45,954 nt of DNA from Candidatus Omnitrophota bacterium. GTDB lineage: Bacteria > Omnitrophota > Omnitrophia > Omnitrophales > Aquincolibacteriaceae. The stretch is from NCBI GenBank assembly GCA_903884815.1, contig CAISGE010000002.1:1-45954 (forward strand). The letters run 5' to 3'. The position numbers and the translations under genes were made by a program. Below are positions 17,501 through 24,705 of the stretch, piece after piece. Below the pieces are notes generated by a model. The model was not told the origin of the DNA, did no database searches, and was given only the letters and a program-made list of their open reading frames with translations. The stretch's first letter is position 1, and every line of letters starts with the position of its first letter.

Positions 17501-18030
17501 AGGAGGTAGGTGGCCTGATGGACATTCTCTCGGAACATATGGCTGATCTGCCCTCCAAAGGCCGATCCCAGGATAATCGCCAGAAAAGTCCACATCTGAA
17601 GATACCCGTTCCCCTTGGAGAGATTTTCCCTGTCGAGGATCTCGGGCAAGATGCCATATTTGGCGGGGCTAAAAAATGCGCTGTGAGTCGCCATTAAAAA
17701 AAGGGAAAACGCGATCACAAAAAGATTGCCGTTCCTGAACGCGAAAAAGCTGAAGACCATGATCAGAACCTCGGCCATCTTGGTGATCACGATGATGTTC
17801 CGTTTCTTGAAACGGTCCGCCAGAAATCCGGCATAGGGCGAGAACGCCAGGAAGGGGAGGATGAATAGGGCTCCGACAAGCCCGATAAAGCGCGCCGCAT
17901 CGCCCGGAGGAAGGATCCGGATCGCGAAAAGAGAAACAAGGATCTTCAGGGCGTTATCGTTGAAAGCTTCGAAGAATAAGGCCACCATGAGCCCTTTAAA
18001 AGACCGGCTCTGACAATTTTGAGACTCCAT
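14593..18030 (-). CDS. aas: LplT-PlsC-acyl-ACP synthetase fusion (Aas-type phospholipid remodelling enzyme)
   Basis: One chain of 1145 aa with three domains. Residues about 1-410 are an MFS transporter like LplT, which flips lysophospholipids inward. Residues about 425-600 are a PlsC acyltransferase with NHVAYAD (439-445, the HX4D motif) and FAEGGLTRTGN near 513. Residues about 620-1135 are an AMP-forming acyl-ACP synthetase with SSGSTGRPKG (784-793) and a downstream GYGATE and TGD. Together they would re-acylate 2-acyl-lysophospholipids at the inner membrane. In E. coli the transporter and the enzyme are separate genes; the triple fusion is known in other bacteria. GGAGG precedes the ATG. 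A MarR regulator gene lies 8 bases upstream. Confidence 0.93.
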   Translation of the reverse strand: MESQNCQSRSFKGLMVALFFEAFNDNALKILVSLFAIRILPPGDAARFIGLVGALFILPFLAFSPYAGFLADRFKKRNIIVITKMAEVLIMVFSFFAFRNGNLFVIAFSLFLMATHSAFFSPAKYGILPEILDRENLSKGNGYLQMWTFLAIILGSAFGGQISHMFRENVHQATYLLIVFAVIGVVASFFISTDGRSHVAEKFKLNAFKGSMDALREIRQDRWLALTLIAICYFWFLGAVFQMNVLLYGKEMLHLSDSHASLLLVLTSIGIGAGSLLAAFFSEKKIEYGLVPLGAIGISLVCVLIGFDAQSVPKSFALFLLLGCFSGVFIVPLNAYFQMKSPEDRRGKYLAASNIVTSACILLASAYLWLLGGQLKFNPAQLFFVLGVFSIAITILILKILPEAFIRLFNWVLAHTLYRIKVVGRENIPVEGGGLLVCNHVAYADPPLVLASLERPVRFLAYKEIYNNPAVKPFARAIKAIPISYRDHPKAILESLKTARTAIENGELVCIFAEGGLTRTGNMLSFKKGFERIMKGVNAPIIPMCIDKIWGSIFSFENGKFFWKFPKALPYPVTIVFGKPMSPESKSHEVREAVQELTADAFKLRGKDRKKLHIAFIEEAKKHPFKFCMADSSGKKLNYLETLASALLISDKLFRGPQGTRGDNEKVGILLPASCGASLVNGASLFAGKIPVNLNFTVSKESLLSCVAQCEMRQIVTSKVFLHKAKLEKLDGMIFLEDLLASVTPKEKLGYALRAFLLPAFLIKRWFVHGDKKNVEDIATIIFSSGSTGRPKGVMLSHGNIFSNIEALYQILRVKPKDVIMGALPFFHSFGFTGTLCMPVGLGLGAVYHNNPLDAGTIGELVLKYKATILMGTPTFLSAYVRKCTPEQFQSLRYVVAGAEKLKQALSEAFREKFGTTPFEGYGATELSPIVAMGVPDYGTSEDAIHQVGHKSGSVGHPIPGVAVKTVDPDTGARKSYDEEGLLFVKGPNVMRGYLGEEEKTREVLQDGWYKTGDMARIDQDGFIHITDRLSRFSKIGGEMVPHIKIEEKILEILAVVEPLCAVTAVPDEKRGERLAVLYKGTIDIDGLWGKLNETDFPKLWIPKREDFFQVPEIPLLGSGKLDLKKMKTMALEMNHGEKGRVEPC

Positions 18031-18038
18031 AACCCCTC

Positions 18039-18506
18039 CTATCCTTTCCGCAAGTTCTCTCTGAGCTTTTCAAGGGACCGCCTCAGGATCTTGCACTCCG
18101 TTTGCGACAGACAAGCCATGACGCGTTCCACTTCTTGAATGTATCGGGCCTCCACCGCATCGACGACCTTCCGCCCCTTGCTTGTCAGCCCCACCATGAG
18201 AACGCGGCGGTCATTTTCAATCCGTTCCCTTGCCACCAGCCCCTTTTTCTCCATCTTGTCGAGGATCGATGTGATGTTCGCGCGGCTGGAAATCAATCGC
18301 TCCCCAATCTCGACTTGAGTCAATTTTTTGTTTTCGAGTTTCAAAACGATGAGGATGTTATACTGCGCTTCGGTGAGGCCTAGCGGGGAGAAAAAGGCGT
18401 CTGACAGCGTCCAGAGGGCATTCCCGGTACGCACGATGTTCAAAAGGGCTTCGTGCCTTTGGGTCTCGATCTCACGCTGCATTTTGATCTCTTTGAAAAG
18501 CGGCAT
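18039..18506 (-). CDS. MarR-family transcriptional regulator
   Basis: The 155 aa hold a winged helix-turn-helix typical of MarR: LTEAQYNILIVL, LTQVEIGERLISSRANITSILDKME as recognition region, and the wing KGLVARERIENDRRVLMVGLTSKG. It is the first gene of the aas cluster, so it probably controls the cluster and itself. An inverted repeat, TGTTA-N6-TAACA, lies between its promoter and its ATG. AAAGGATC provides the ribosome-binding site. The ligand is unknown; fatty acids or lysolipids would fit the neighbours. Confidence 0.9.
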   Translation of the reverse strand: MPLFKEIKMQREIETQRHEALLNIVRTGNALWTLSDAFFSPLGLTEAQYNILIVLKLENKKLTQVEIGERLISSRANITSILDKMEKKGLVARERIENDRRVLMVGLTSKGRKVVDAVEARYIQEVERVMACLSQTECKILRRSLEKLRENLRKG

Positions 18507-18530
18507 TTCAGATCCTTTCGGCTGTTTATT

Positions 18531-18573
18531 TGTTATCCTATTAACAGCTTAACACCTAACAATCACTTGTCAA
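18531..18573 (-). promoter_or_regulatory. marR-aas promoter and candidate MarR operator
   Basis: On the minus strand TTGACA (18568-18573) is followed after 16 bases by TAAGCT as a possible -10. A perfect inverted repeat TGTTA-N6-TAACA (18531-18546) lies just downstream, 25 bases before the marR start, where a bound repressor would block transcription. Confidence 0.55.
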
Positions 18574-18604
18574 GCCGCCCTGCGGGCTTTTCCGCCCAAA
18601 AGAC

Positions 18605-19927
18605 CTAGACCTGTACATTCCAGATGGGAATGCCGAGCCGGCAGCGGAATGTCTCCCCTCGCAGAAGCTGCATCTTGCGTTCCGGAAGATCGCCCCTCTT
18701 TGAAACGTGTTGTTTATGCTTCCCAAGCCACAGAGACGTCCCCACATGCAGGGCGTGCTTCCCGTAATGTTCATTCACGGCATCCATGACCTTGTCGATA
18801 CGCTTCATAGATTCGATCTTGGGCACGTCATCAAAAAGCGAATACTGCATCGTGCGATCCGCTTCGAGTTTCGAAAGAATCACCCCGGTCGACCGGTAAA
18901 GCGTCCCCGGCCGGAAAAGGCTTTCAAAGAGTTCCCCCGCCAAACCCACGGCGTCCAGGATCGAGGAGGTGCTGCGATCCAGAGCCGCTTCAACGCCCGA
19001 AGACCGGAAATCCTGGCTTTTAAGAAAAACGCACATCACCTTCGCGCGGAGTTTGTGCCGCCGGATCTTGATAAAGGCGGATTCAAGGTTCCGGACAAGC
19101 TGGGCTTTCACAAAATCCTTTTCCAAGGAGGGCGGCGTGAAGGTCTTCGTCTTGCTGATAGCGGCGTAGTCGTCTTTCGTCTCTGTAACAACCGGATACA
19201 CCGATTCCCCGCGTAGTTCATGCCACAGCTCCACGCCGATCTTGCCGAGAAGGCTCTGCGCCCACGCCTCGGGACGGCTCACATAATCCCAGACATGGCG
19301 AATGCCCTGCTTCTGAAGAAGCGCCACTGTGTTTGGACCGAACCCGCAGACACGCTCCAACGGTATTTTGGGAAGATAGAGATGCAGGTCGCTCGCACGA
19401 AGCACAAAGAACCCGTCCGGTTTCTTTTCTTTGCCGGCGATCTTCGCGAGCGTCTTCGAAGCGCTCAGCCCCACCGAAACAGTCAGGCCCAATTCCGTCT
19501 GGATCGCTTGCTTGATCTTCCAGGCAATCTCTTCGTATCCGGTCCGGTAAAGCCGCCGGAGCCCCGAAAGCTCCGCGAAAGCTTCATCGATGGAGTACTC
19601 TTCGACGGTGGGAGTAAATCGACGCATGATCTCAAACATGCGCGTGGAGTAAAGGCTGTAGGTCTCGTAATCACTCGGGAGGCAGATCAATTTCGGAAGG
19701 AGCTTCTGCGCCTCCCAAAGCCGCATGGGGCGCTTCACGCCGAGCGCTTTCGCTTCATAGCTCGCGCAGGCAACGATCCCGCGCTCTTTGCCGGTGACCA
19801 CCGGCTTACCTTTTAACTCCGGATTAAGAGCTTGTTCGACGGAAGTAAAAAATGCGTCACAGTCGATATGGATAATCGGTTTCGGGAAGGAACGGATCGA
19901 AAGCGAACTATTTGTACTTGCGGACAT
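18605..19927 (-). CDS. dinB: Y-family DNA polymerase (DinB/Pol IV-like)
   Basis: A translesion polymerase of 440 aa. Catalytic acidic residues are D22 (IHIDCDAFF) and D114-E115 (YSIDEAF). GLSASKTLAKIAG is the usual palm/thumb motif. Residues 361-365 (QYSLF) fit a beta-clamp-binding motif, followed by a tail of about 75 residues of its own. The ATG at 19927 lies inside the last codons of lexA (20-base overlap), so the two are coupled and the polymerase is SOS-controlled. There is no umuD. DinB and UmuC are hard to separate by eye; I prefer DinB by length and the clamp motif. Confidence 0.9.
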   Translation of the reverse strand: MSASTNSSLSIRSFPKPIIHIDCDAFFTSVEQALNPELKGKPVVTGKERGIVACASYEAKALGVKRPMRLWEAQKLLPKLICLPSDYETYSLYSTRMFEIMRRFTPTVEEYSIDEAFAELSGLRRLYRTGYEEIAWKIKQAIQTELGLTVSVGLSASKTLAKIAGKEKKPDGFFVLRASDLHLYLPKIPLERVCGFGPNTVALLQKQGIRHVWDYVSRPEAWAQSLLGKIGVELWHELRGESVYPVVTETKDDYAAISKTKTFTPPSLEKDFVKAQLVRNLESAFIKIRRHKLRAKVMCVFLKSQDFRSSGVEAALDRSTSSILDAVGLAGELFESLFRPGTLYRSTGVILSKLEADRTMQYSLFDDVPKIESMKRIDKVMDAVNEHYGKHALHVGTSLWLGKHKQHVSKRGDLPERKMQLLRGETFRCRLGIPIWNVQV

Positions 19928-20495
19928 TGGCCACCACCACGCCGCCGACCACAAGCTCCGCCTTAGGCTCGATGACAGGGTATTTCTTGTTCGCGGCCCG
20001 CAGCATCACCTTCGCGCCGTGCTTTTCGTAATACTTCATTGTCCATGCCCCATCCACCTCCGCGATCACGATGTCCCCACTCCGGGGCTGCCGGCCGCGC
20101 TCCACGATCACAAGATCCCCCTGCATGATCCCGGCATCAATCATGGAGTCCCCGCTTACTTTCACGAGATAACTGGCCTGGGGATTCTTGATCAGAAATT
20201 CATCAAGCGAAAGAGTGTCGACCAATTCTTCTTCGGCGGGGGACGGAAATCCGGCTTGCACGGTCCCGAGAAGCTTGATGCCGCCTTCAAGAACAGCGGT
20301 CGGTGAAAGTTTTCCCTTCGCGTCGCGCTTCAAGACCCCGCGCTTCACAAGATGTCCTACCAGCAGAGAGACTCCGCCCTTAGAACTGTATTTAAAAAGA
20401 GATTGGATCTCGGCAAAGCTGGGCAGACGCCTGCGGCTGTCGTAAAAATCTTTGAGCTTGGAGATCACCTGAGGAAAGTCAATGCGCTTTGGCAT
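19908..20495 (-). CDS. lexA: LexA-type SOS repressor (S24 autoprotease)
   Basis: The 195 aa have an N-terminal winged HTH (about 8-60: LPSFAEIQSLFKYSSKGGVSLLVGHL) and a C-terminal S24 peptidase domain. The cleavage site is A81-G82 (QAGFPSP); the dyad is S117 (GDSM) and K154 (WTMKYY). It represses SOS genes and cleaves itself when RecA is activated. It forms an operon with the Y-family polymerase. Its promoter carries a symmetric LexA-box-like site. The HTH differs from E. coli LexA, so a LexA/UmuD-like repressor dedicated to this operon is possible. Confidence 0.88.
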   Translation of the reverse strand: MPKRIDFPQVISKLKDFYDSRRRLPSFAEIQSLFKYSSKGGVSLLVGHLVKRGVLKRDAKGKLSPTAVLEGGIKLLGTVQAGFPSPAEEELVDTLSLDEFLIKNPQASYLVKVSGDSMIDAGIMQGDLVIVERGRQPRSGDIVIAEVDGAWTMKYYEKHGAKVMLRAANKKYPVIEPKAELVVGGVVVANVRKYK

Positions 20496-20501
20496 GCCTT
20501 A

Positions 20502-20530
20502 ATTATAAGCGGACTTTCGTCCGTTTACAA
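20502..20530 (-). promoter_or_regulatory. lexA promoter with LexA-box-like operator
   Basis: Minus strand: -35 TTGTAA (20525-20530), a 17-base spacer and -10 TATAAT (20502-20507). The spacer holds the perfect palindrome CGGAC-GAAA-GTCCG (20510-20523). This matches the Gram-positive-type LexA box pattern CGaAC-N4-GTtCG with a symmetric A-to-G/T-to-C change. The -10 ends 6 bases before the ATG, so the transcript is probably leaderless. Confidence 0.75.
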
Positions 20531-21005
20531 CTATTCCCTTTGGGAGAATGTCGGGACTCGCTAAAAACAGAAAAGGCCCAGCGAGGGTCAGTGAACCAGG
20601 ACGCCCTGCATCCAAGCGCATCAACCGAAGCCAAGCCTCAGTGCGAGATCGCCGGAAGGACGCTCAACTCCTTCAGAACACCCCGAAAGTTGGGACGTTG
20701 CCAGTAAAGCGATTTTCTGGCGCCAGCAACCTCAAATGGGCCATTTGCTTTATCCAAATCGCCCGTGGCCTACGCCGGTTCTGTGGGGGATAAAGCCCCT
20801 CCCTCCGTAAGCCGTATCGTTCATGTCAAAAGAGCACGCCAAGAGCGGCTCCGTTACAGCGGGGGTTTAATCCCCGAGCCTCCAGCACCTCTTGGCCTGT
20901 TAGAACCGTAGCAGACCCGGGATCAAAAAGGAAGGCCTGGGGAAAATAAATTTGGATGCCGGAGGTCCCCCGAGCGGCCCGCCTCTGCAAGAAATCCCAT
21001 CCGAT
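20531..21005. other. intergenic, hairpin-rich; possible structured RNA
   Basis: No convincing gene in about 475 bases. Perfect palindromes are CTGGCGCCAG (20717-20726) and CAAATGG-G-CCATTTG (20733-20747). At 20838-20896 three inverted repeats are nested: GCCAAGAG/CTCTTGGC outside, GGCTC/GAGCC in the middle, CGGGG/CCCCG inside around GTTTAAT. The innermost looks like a tRNA T-arm and is followed by GCCTCCA, but no 5' acceptor partner was found. Strand and identity are undetermined. Confidence 0.4.
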
Positions 21006-21779
21006 CTATTCGATGGAGAAGCTGGCGTTGACGACGCTGGTAACCTTCTTATCTAGAGAGCTTGTGTCGTTCACCCCCCAATCCGCGATCTCCGTGGAAT
21101 TGACCGGCGTGATCTGGAACACGCCCATCTTGGCGGAACGCATGAATCCAATCTTATTCCCCGTCGCCTTGACCATATTCTCGGCACGAAGCTTTGCGTT
21201 CTCGGTCGCCTTGGCAAGCATCTCGACTTTCAACTCATCCAGTTTCGTGTAGGAGTAGTCCGGGCTTCCGGAATTGAACTCTACTCCCGAATTGATAAGG
21301 CCCGTCGCCTCTCTGGATATCCGAGCAATCGTCTCAACATCTTTCGACCGTAGTTCCACAGTCTGCTTAAGCTTGTACCCTTCGATAGTATTCGTGTCGT
21401 TGCCTTTCTCGTTCTTTTTGTAGACCGTCTCGGTGTCGATTTGTTGAACGATCATGTTTTTCTCGGCAATCCCCTGGGCGACAAGGTATTGCTTCACCTT
21501 CGCAAGGTCTTCTCCGAGCTTCGCGTAGGCGGTGGCCATGTCGGGCTCACGCCTTGAAAAGGATCCGGTCCACACCGCGTAGTCACTCCGGATCTCTTTC
21601 TGAGCCGAGCCCGTCACCGTGATCTGCTCCCGCATAAATTTCGTCACCGATAGAAAGCCTTTGGAGAAAATAAGGCTCGCACCGATCGTGGCCCCGGCGA
21701 TACAAAGCCCGAGGATAATGATCTGCGAATTTTTAAGAAAGTTTGCAGTACGGTTCGAGGGGTTCGTGTGCTCTTCCAT
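21006..21779 (-). CDS. SIMPL-domain (DUF541) protein, membrane-anchored
   Basis: From the ATG at 21779 the protein has 257 aa: one N-terminal membrane helix (SQIIILGLCIAGATIGASLIF) and an extracytoplasmic SIMPL/DUF541 domain starting at ITVTGSAQKEIRSDYAVW. Conserved later parts are YKLKQTVELRSKDVETI and ENAKLRAENMVKATG. The family (BP26/OMP28-like) forms ring-shaped envelope assemblies of uncertain role. GGAGG 7 bases before 21779 decides the start; the in-frame ATG at 21884 lies within a heptamer repeat and is rejected. Confidence 0.88.
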   Translation of the reverse strand: MEEHTNPSNRTANFLKNSQIIILGLCIAGATIGASLIFSKGFLSVTKFMREQITVTGSAQKEIRSDYAVWTGSFSRREPDMATAYAKLGEDLAKVKQYLVAQGIAEKNMIVQQIDTETVYKKNEKGNDTNTIEGYKLKQTVELRSKDVETIARISREATGLINSGVEFNSGSPDYSYTKLDELKVEMLAKATENAKLRAENMVKATGNKIGFMRSAKMGVFQITPVNSTEIADWGVNDTSSLDKKVTSVVNASFSIE

Positions 21780-21840
21780 GTCTTGCCTCCCCGGGATTGC
21801 CCCGGCGTTGAGTGGTTTTTTTAGTCGGTGTTTCCACTGC

Positions 21841-21924
21841 GGTCTGCTGTCTGCGGGCTGCGGATCGCTGGCCATGAGCGACATGCTTTAGTCTGCGGTC
21901 TTCAGTCTTTCGTCTTCAGTCTGA
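21841..21924. repeat. second heptamer repeat family (GTCTGC type)
   Basis: Twelve consecutive 7-base units fill this stretch. Well-matched units are GGTCTGC and TGTCTGC at the left end and AGTCTGC, GGTCTTC and AGTCTGA at the right; the middle units are degenerate. The period is the same as in the GTACGG family but the unit differs. It lies upstream of the SIMPL gene. A likely fragment of the same family follows tRNA-Ser(GCT) at about 42608-42630. Confidence 0.6.
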
Positions 21925-22091
21925 GTGGGCCAATCTTAACGACGCGCTCGATGAAAACTGAATAGAGCGCGTTATAGCATTGAATCGCAATTCGGAAGGA
22001 CGCCCCTGATGCCCGAACAGAGGCTCTCTAGAGGGGGTTGTTGCGGATTTATATGTCACTGTGGCCATTTTGTGGCACGACATGGATGTTT

Positions 22092-22667
22092 TTAAGTCTT
22101 TGAATGGGATTGGCTTCTTTTATATTTTTTATAGAAAGATGTGAAAACAATCCCTCCAACGATAGCTGCAATGGTGATGTCGAAATAAATCCAATCAGGA
22201 TATAAGGTAGGATTCAAACTTTTGAAACCGGCAACGATCGTTAAAAAAGTTAACAGGAGCGCCCAAACGATCGCCAGAAATCGGCAGCTTTGCAGAAGGG
22301 CCGGTTCGCCCCACCTCTCCGGAGGAAGCTCAGCCCTAGCGTATTGTAAAGTAAAGGGTTTCCCGATAATAATTGTCCACCAAATCACCAGAGCGAGGAA
22401 TCCGTTAGAAACAATCCCCATGCTTTTCGCAACGAATATCAATTTCATACCGTCAACAGTGATTGCGCAGGCGACAAAAAAGAGCAAGGTGCCCCATTGA
22501 AGAAGGAACCCCTTGCGCAATTCCTTAAAACCAAAGATCAAGCTGGCCAAAAGCCCGAGAATGATCGATCTTTCCAGGCTGGCGAATGTTTTACCCGAAA
22601 ATGAAAGGAACAATATCCACGGCATAAAGCCCGAGAGAAAATTAACCAGCTCCTTAAGATCTTTCAT
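22092..22667 (-). CDS. integral membrane protein of unknown function
   Basis: The 191 aa contain about six predicted helices, including IILGLLASLIFGF, WGTLLFFVACAITV and FLALVIWWTIII. A central loop reads IGKPFTLQYARAELPPERW, which I recall as a recurrent motif of an uncharacterised membrane family, but I cannot name it. AAGGGG lies upstream of the ATG. It is 39 bases downstream of the aldo/keto reductase gene on the same strand and may be transcribed with it. Confidence 0.7.
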   Translation of the reverse strand: MKDLKELVNFLSGFMPWILFLSFSGKTFASLERSIILGLLASLIFGFKELRKGFLLQWGTLLFFVACAITVDGMKLIFVAKSMGIVSNGFLALVIWWTIIIGKPFTLQYARAELPPERWGEPALLQSCRFLAIVWALLLTFLTIVAGFKSLNPTLYPDWIYFDITIAAIVGGIVFTSFYKKYKRSQSHSKT

Positions 22668-22706
22668 GCCTACCCCTTATTTATTTTTACCTTTGCTGCC
22701 ACGCGG

Positions 22707-23693
22707 TTACCGGTTAACCGCCTTCATCGCCTGCTCGGGATACCGGTCTCCCGCGGTCGCATGAAACGGAAAAGCCTTTTCTATACGTTCGAGATCTTTC
22801 TTCGGCAATGAGATATTCAACGCTTTAATGTTTTCTTCGAGATAGGCGCGGCGTTTCGTCCCCGGGATCGGCACAATGTCTTTTCCCTGAGCCAGCAACC
22901 AAGCAAGAGCGAGTTGCCCAGGCGTGCATTTTTTTTCTTTGGCAAGCGTTTCCACTTCTTCTAAGAGATCTGTATTCTTTTTAAAATTTGCCCCCTGAAA
23001 ACGCGGATGATACCTCCGGAAATCGTCACTAGAAAGATCCTCAAATGTCTTGAATCTCCCGGTCAAAAATCCACGGCCCAAAGGGCTGTAAGCGACAAAA
23101 CAGATCCCCAACTCCCGGCAAGTGGAAAGAATTCCTTCTTCGGGATCGCGCGTCCAAAGCGAATACTCGGTTTGAAGCGCTGTGATCGGATGCACCTTTT
23201 GAGCTCGCCTGATCGATGTCACCGAGGCCTCGGAAAGACCCAAATATCGGACTTTTCCTTCCTTCACGAGTTTTGCCATGGCCTCGATGGTATCCTCGAT
23301 CGGGGTATTGGGATCTACTCTGTGTTGATAGTAAAGATCGATAACGTCGACTTTAAGACGCTTCAGGCTTCCCTCGCACGCAGTTTTAACATACTCAGGT
23401 TTTCCATTAACTCCAAGAAAACCGCCGTCCGGACCGCGCACATTCCCGAATTTTGTCGCAAGGACCACCTTCTTTCTCCGTCCGGCAATCGCTCGGCCTA
23501 CAAGTTCCTCATTCTTTCCCATTCCATACATGTCCGCCGTATCCAAAAAATTGACGCCTAAATCCAATGCCCGGTGAATCGTTGCCACAGACTCCTCATC
23601 ATTGCGACCGCTATAGAATTCAGACATTCCCATACAGCCAAGACCCAAAACCGACACTTTTAAATCGCTGCTCCCTAATTGTCGCGTTTTCAT
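22707..23693 (-). CDS. aldo/keto reductase
   Basis: A 328 aa TIM-barrel oxidoreductase of the AKR superfamily using NADPH. The catalytic tetrad is visible: D (LDTADMYG), Y in the same motif, K (VVLATKFG) and H (YYQHRVD). The C-terminal cofactor part has [16 protein letters not shown]. This resembles the AKR13/YakC-like group, which reduces varied aldehydes. AAGGAG sits 6 bases before the ATG. The next gene upstream encodes a flavodoxin-like reductase, so a small redox/detoxification operon is likely. Confidence 0.92.
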   Translation of the reverse strand: MKTRQLGSSDLKVSVLGLGCMGMSEFYSGRNDEESVATIHRALDLGVNFLDTADMYGMGKNEELVGRAIAGRRKKVVLATKFGNVRGPDGGFLGVNGKPEYVKTACEGSLKRLKVDVIDLYYQHRVDPNTPIEDTIEAMAKLVKEGKVRYLGLSEASVTSIRRAQKVHPITALQTEYSLWTRDPEEGILSTCRELGICFVAYSPLGRGFLTGRFKTFEDLSSDDFRRYHPRFQGANFKKNTDLLEEVETLAKEKKCTPGQLALAWLLAQGKDIVPIPGTKRRAYLEENIKALNISLPKKDLERIEKAFPFHATAGDRYPEQAMKAVNR

Positions 23694-23712
23694 TTAAAGC
23701 TCCTTTACATAT

Positions 23713-24366
23713 CTACTTTTTGCAGTCTTGGACCAAACGAACGCCAAGATCAAAAGCTTTTCGACATTCTTGAGGGAAAACATCTCGCCTGCGCACAGCC
23801 TTTTGAGCTGGATCAAAACGCGTTGCAACATATTGGGAATAGTCTTCAAACTGGAGTGTGTCGTATACCAATAAGTGTTCAACCGGGCCAAAAATCCGTT
23901 CTAGAAAGGCGCCCGATTCTGGCAAGCTCCGATTCCAGCCCCGTTGAGCGGCCATCTCTTCTGTTGCGCCAAAGGTATAAATAAACCCGAGACGTGCTTT
24001 ACCGGGAAAGAGTGATATCGGAGGATCGGTATAAGTAAAAAACGGAAAAACCAAGCGCTCGATAAAAGAGCGCATCTCACCGGTAGCGCACCCAAGATAG
24101 ACTGGCGCCCCCAGGAGGATTCCATCCGCAGCCTCGATCTTTCGCAAGAACGGCGCTAGATCATCCCGCATTGCGCAGTGACCATAACTCTTGCCGTCCC
24201 TCAATTTACAGGCAAAACAACTGGTACAGCCCTTATAATTCAGCTCGTAAAGATGGACCAGTTCTGTTTCAGCCCCACTCGCGGCCGCGCCTTCGAGCGC
24301 GCTTTTGAGTAACGTCGCCGTATTCCACTCTTTGCGAGGACTCCCGTTGAACGCAATGACATTCAT
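23713..24366 (-). CDS. flavodoxin-fold NAD(P)H-dependent FMN reductase
   Basis: The 217 aa start with the FMN phosphate-binding loop NGSPRKEWNTATLL. GCTSCFACKLRDGKSYGHC carries the cysteines found in iron-sulfur flavoprotein/NADPH-dependent FMN reductase relatives. APVYLGCATGEMRSFIERL is the second FMN contact. AAAGGAT precedes the ATG. It lies 19 bases upstream of the aldo/keto reductase gene in the same direction. The electron acceptor is unknown. Confidence 0.88.
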   Translation of the reverse strand: MNVIAFNGSPRKEWNTATLLKSALEGAAASGAETELVHLYELNYKGCTSCFACKLRDGKSYGHCAMRDDLAPFLRKIEAADGILLGAPVYLGCATGEMRSFIERLVFPFFTYTDPPISLFPGKARLGFIYTFGATEEMAAQRGWNRSLPESGAFLERIFGPVEHLLVYDTLQFEDYSQYVATRFDPAQKAVRRRDVFPQECRKAFDLGVRLVQDCKK

Positions 24367-24705
24367 TCCAAATCCTTTCTCGCTTCAAAGAATTTAACCC
24401 GGCTGTATTTTCTAAAAGTTGAAACGCATTCTAACATAAACTCATATTTCGAATGATCTGTTATGACAGACATAACAGCCCTTTCATAGACAGTGCCCTG
24501 ATCCGATGCGGGCGGGTGACGCCTAATCGGATGCTTGCCAGGAAGAATAGACCCGTTTCAGAGAAAAATGCGGCCGTTTTGAGGCGCATGATCGAGTTTT
24601 TTTTAGTATAATGCCTCGGCCAAGACCGGTGGCCTTGGAAAATATGATTCAAAAATTATCCCGCTAATGCATCTAGGGTGATTAATGTTATCACTGGAGG
24701 TAGGA
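24367..24705. other. intergenic with a candidate promoter for the glutamate-receptor-like gene
   Basis: About 340 bases between divergent genes. TATAAT at 24607-24612 on the plus strand, after a T8 run, is the best promoter element, though no good -35 is placed 16-18 bases upstream. A small hairpin CCAAG/CTTGG follows at about 24620-24638. Nothing else was recognised. Confidence 0.4.

Noticed and set aside
20548..20793. Plus-strand ORF of 81 codons next to lexA
   Set aside because: Basic, motif-free sequence inside a hairpin-rich gap; no ribosome-binding site. Better explained as non-coding.
20770..20805. GCCGGTTCTG-GGGGG stretch resembling group II intron domain V
   Set aside because: The 5' half of domain V (GAGCCG...) is missing and no reverse transcriptase is nearby.
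20859..20890. T-arm-like hairpin followed by GCCTCCA, suggesting a tmRNA 3' end
   Set aside because: No GGAGGC-type 5' acceptor partner and no tag peptide ending in an Ala-Leu-Ala-Ala-like sequence were found within 400 bases on the plus strand.
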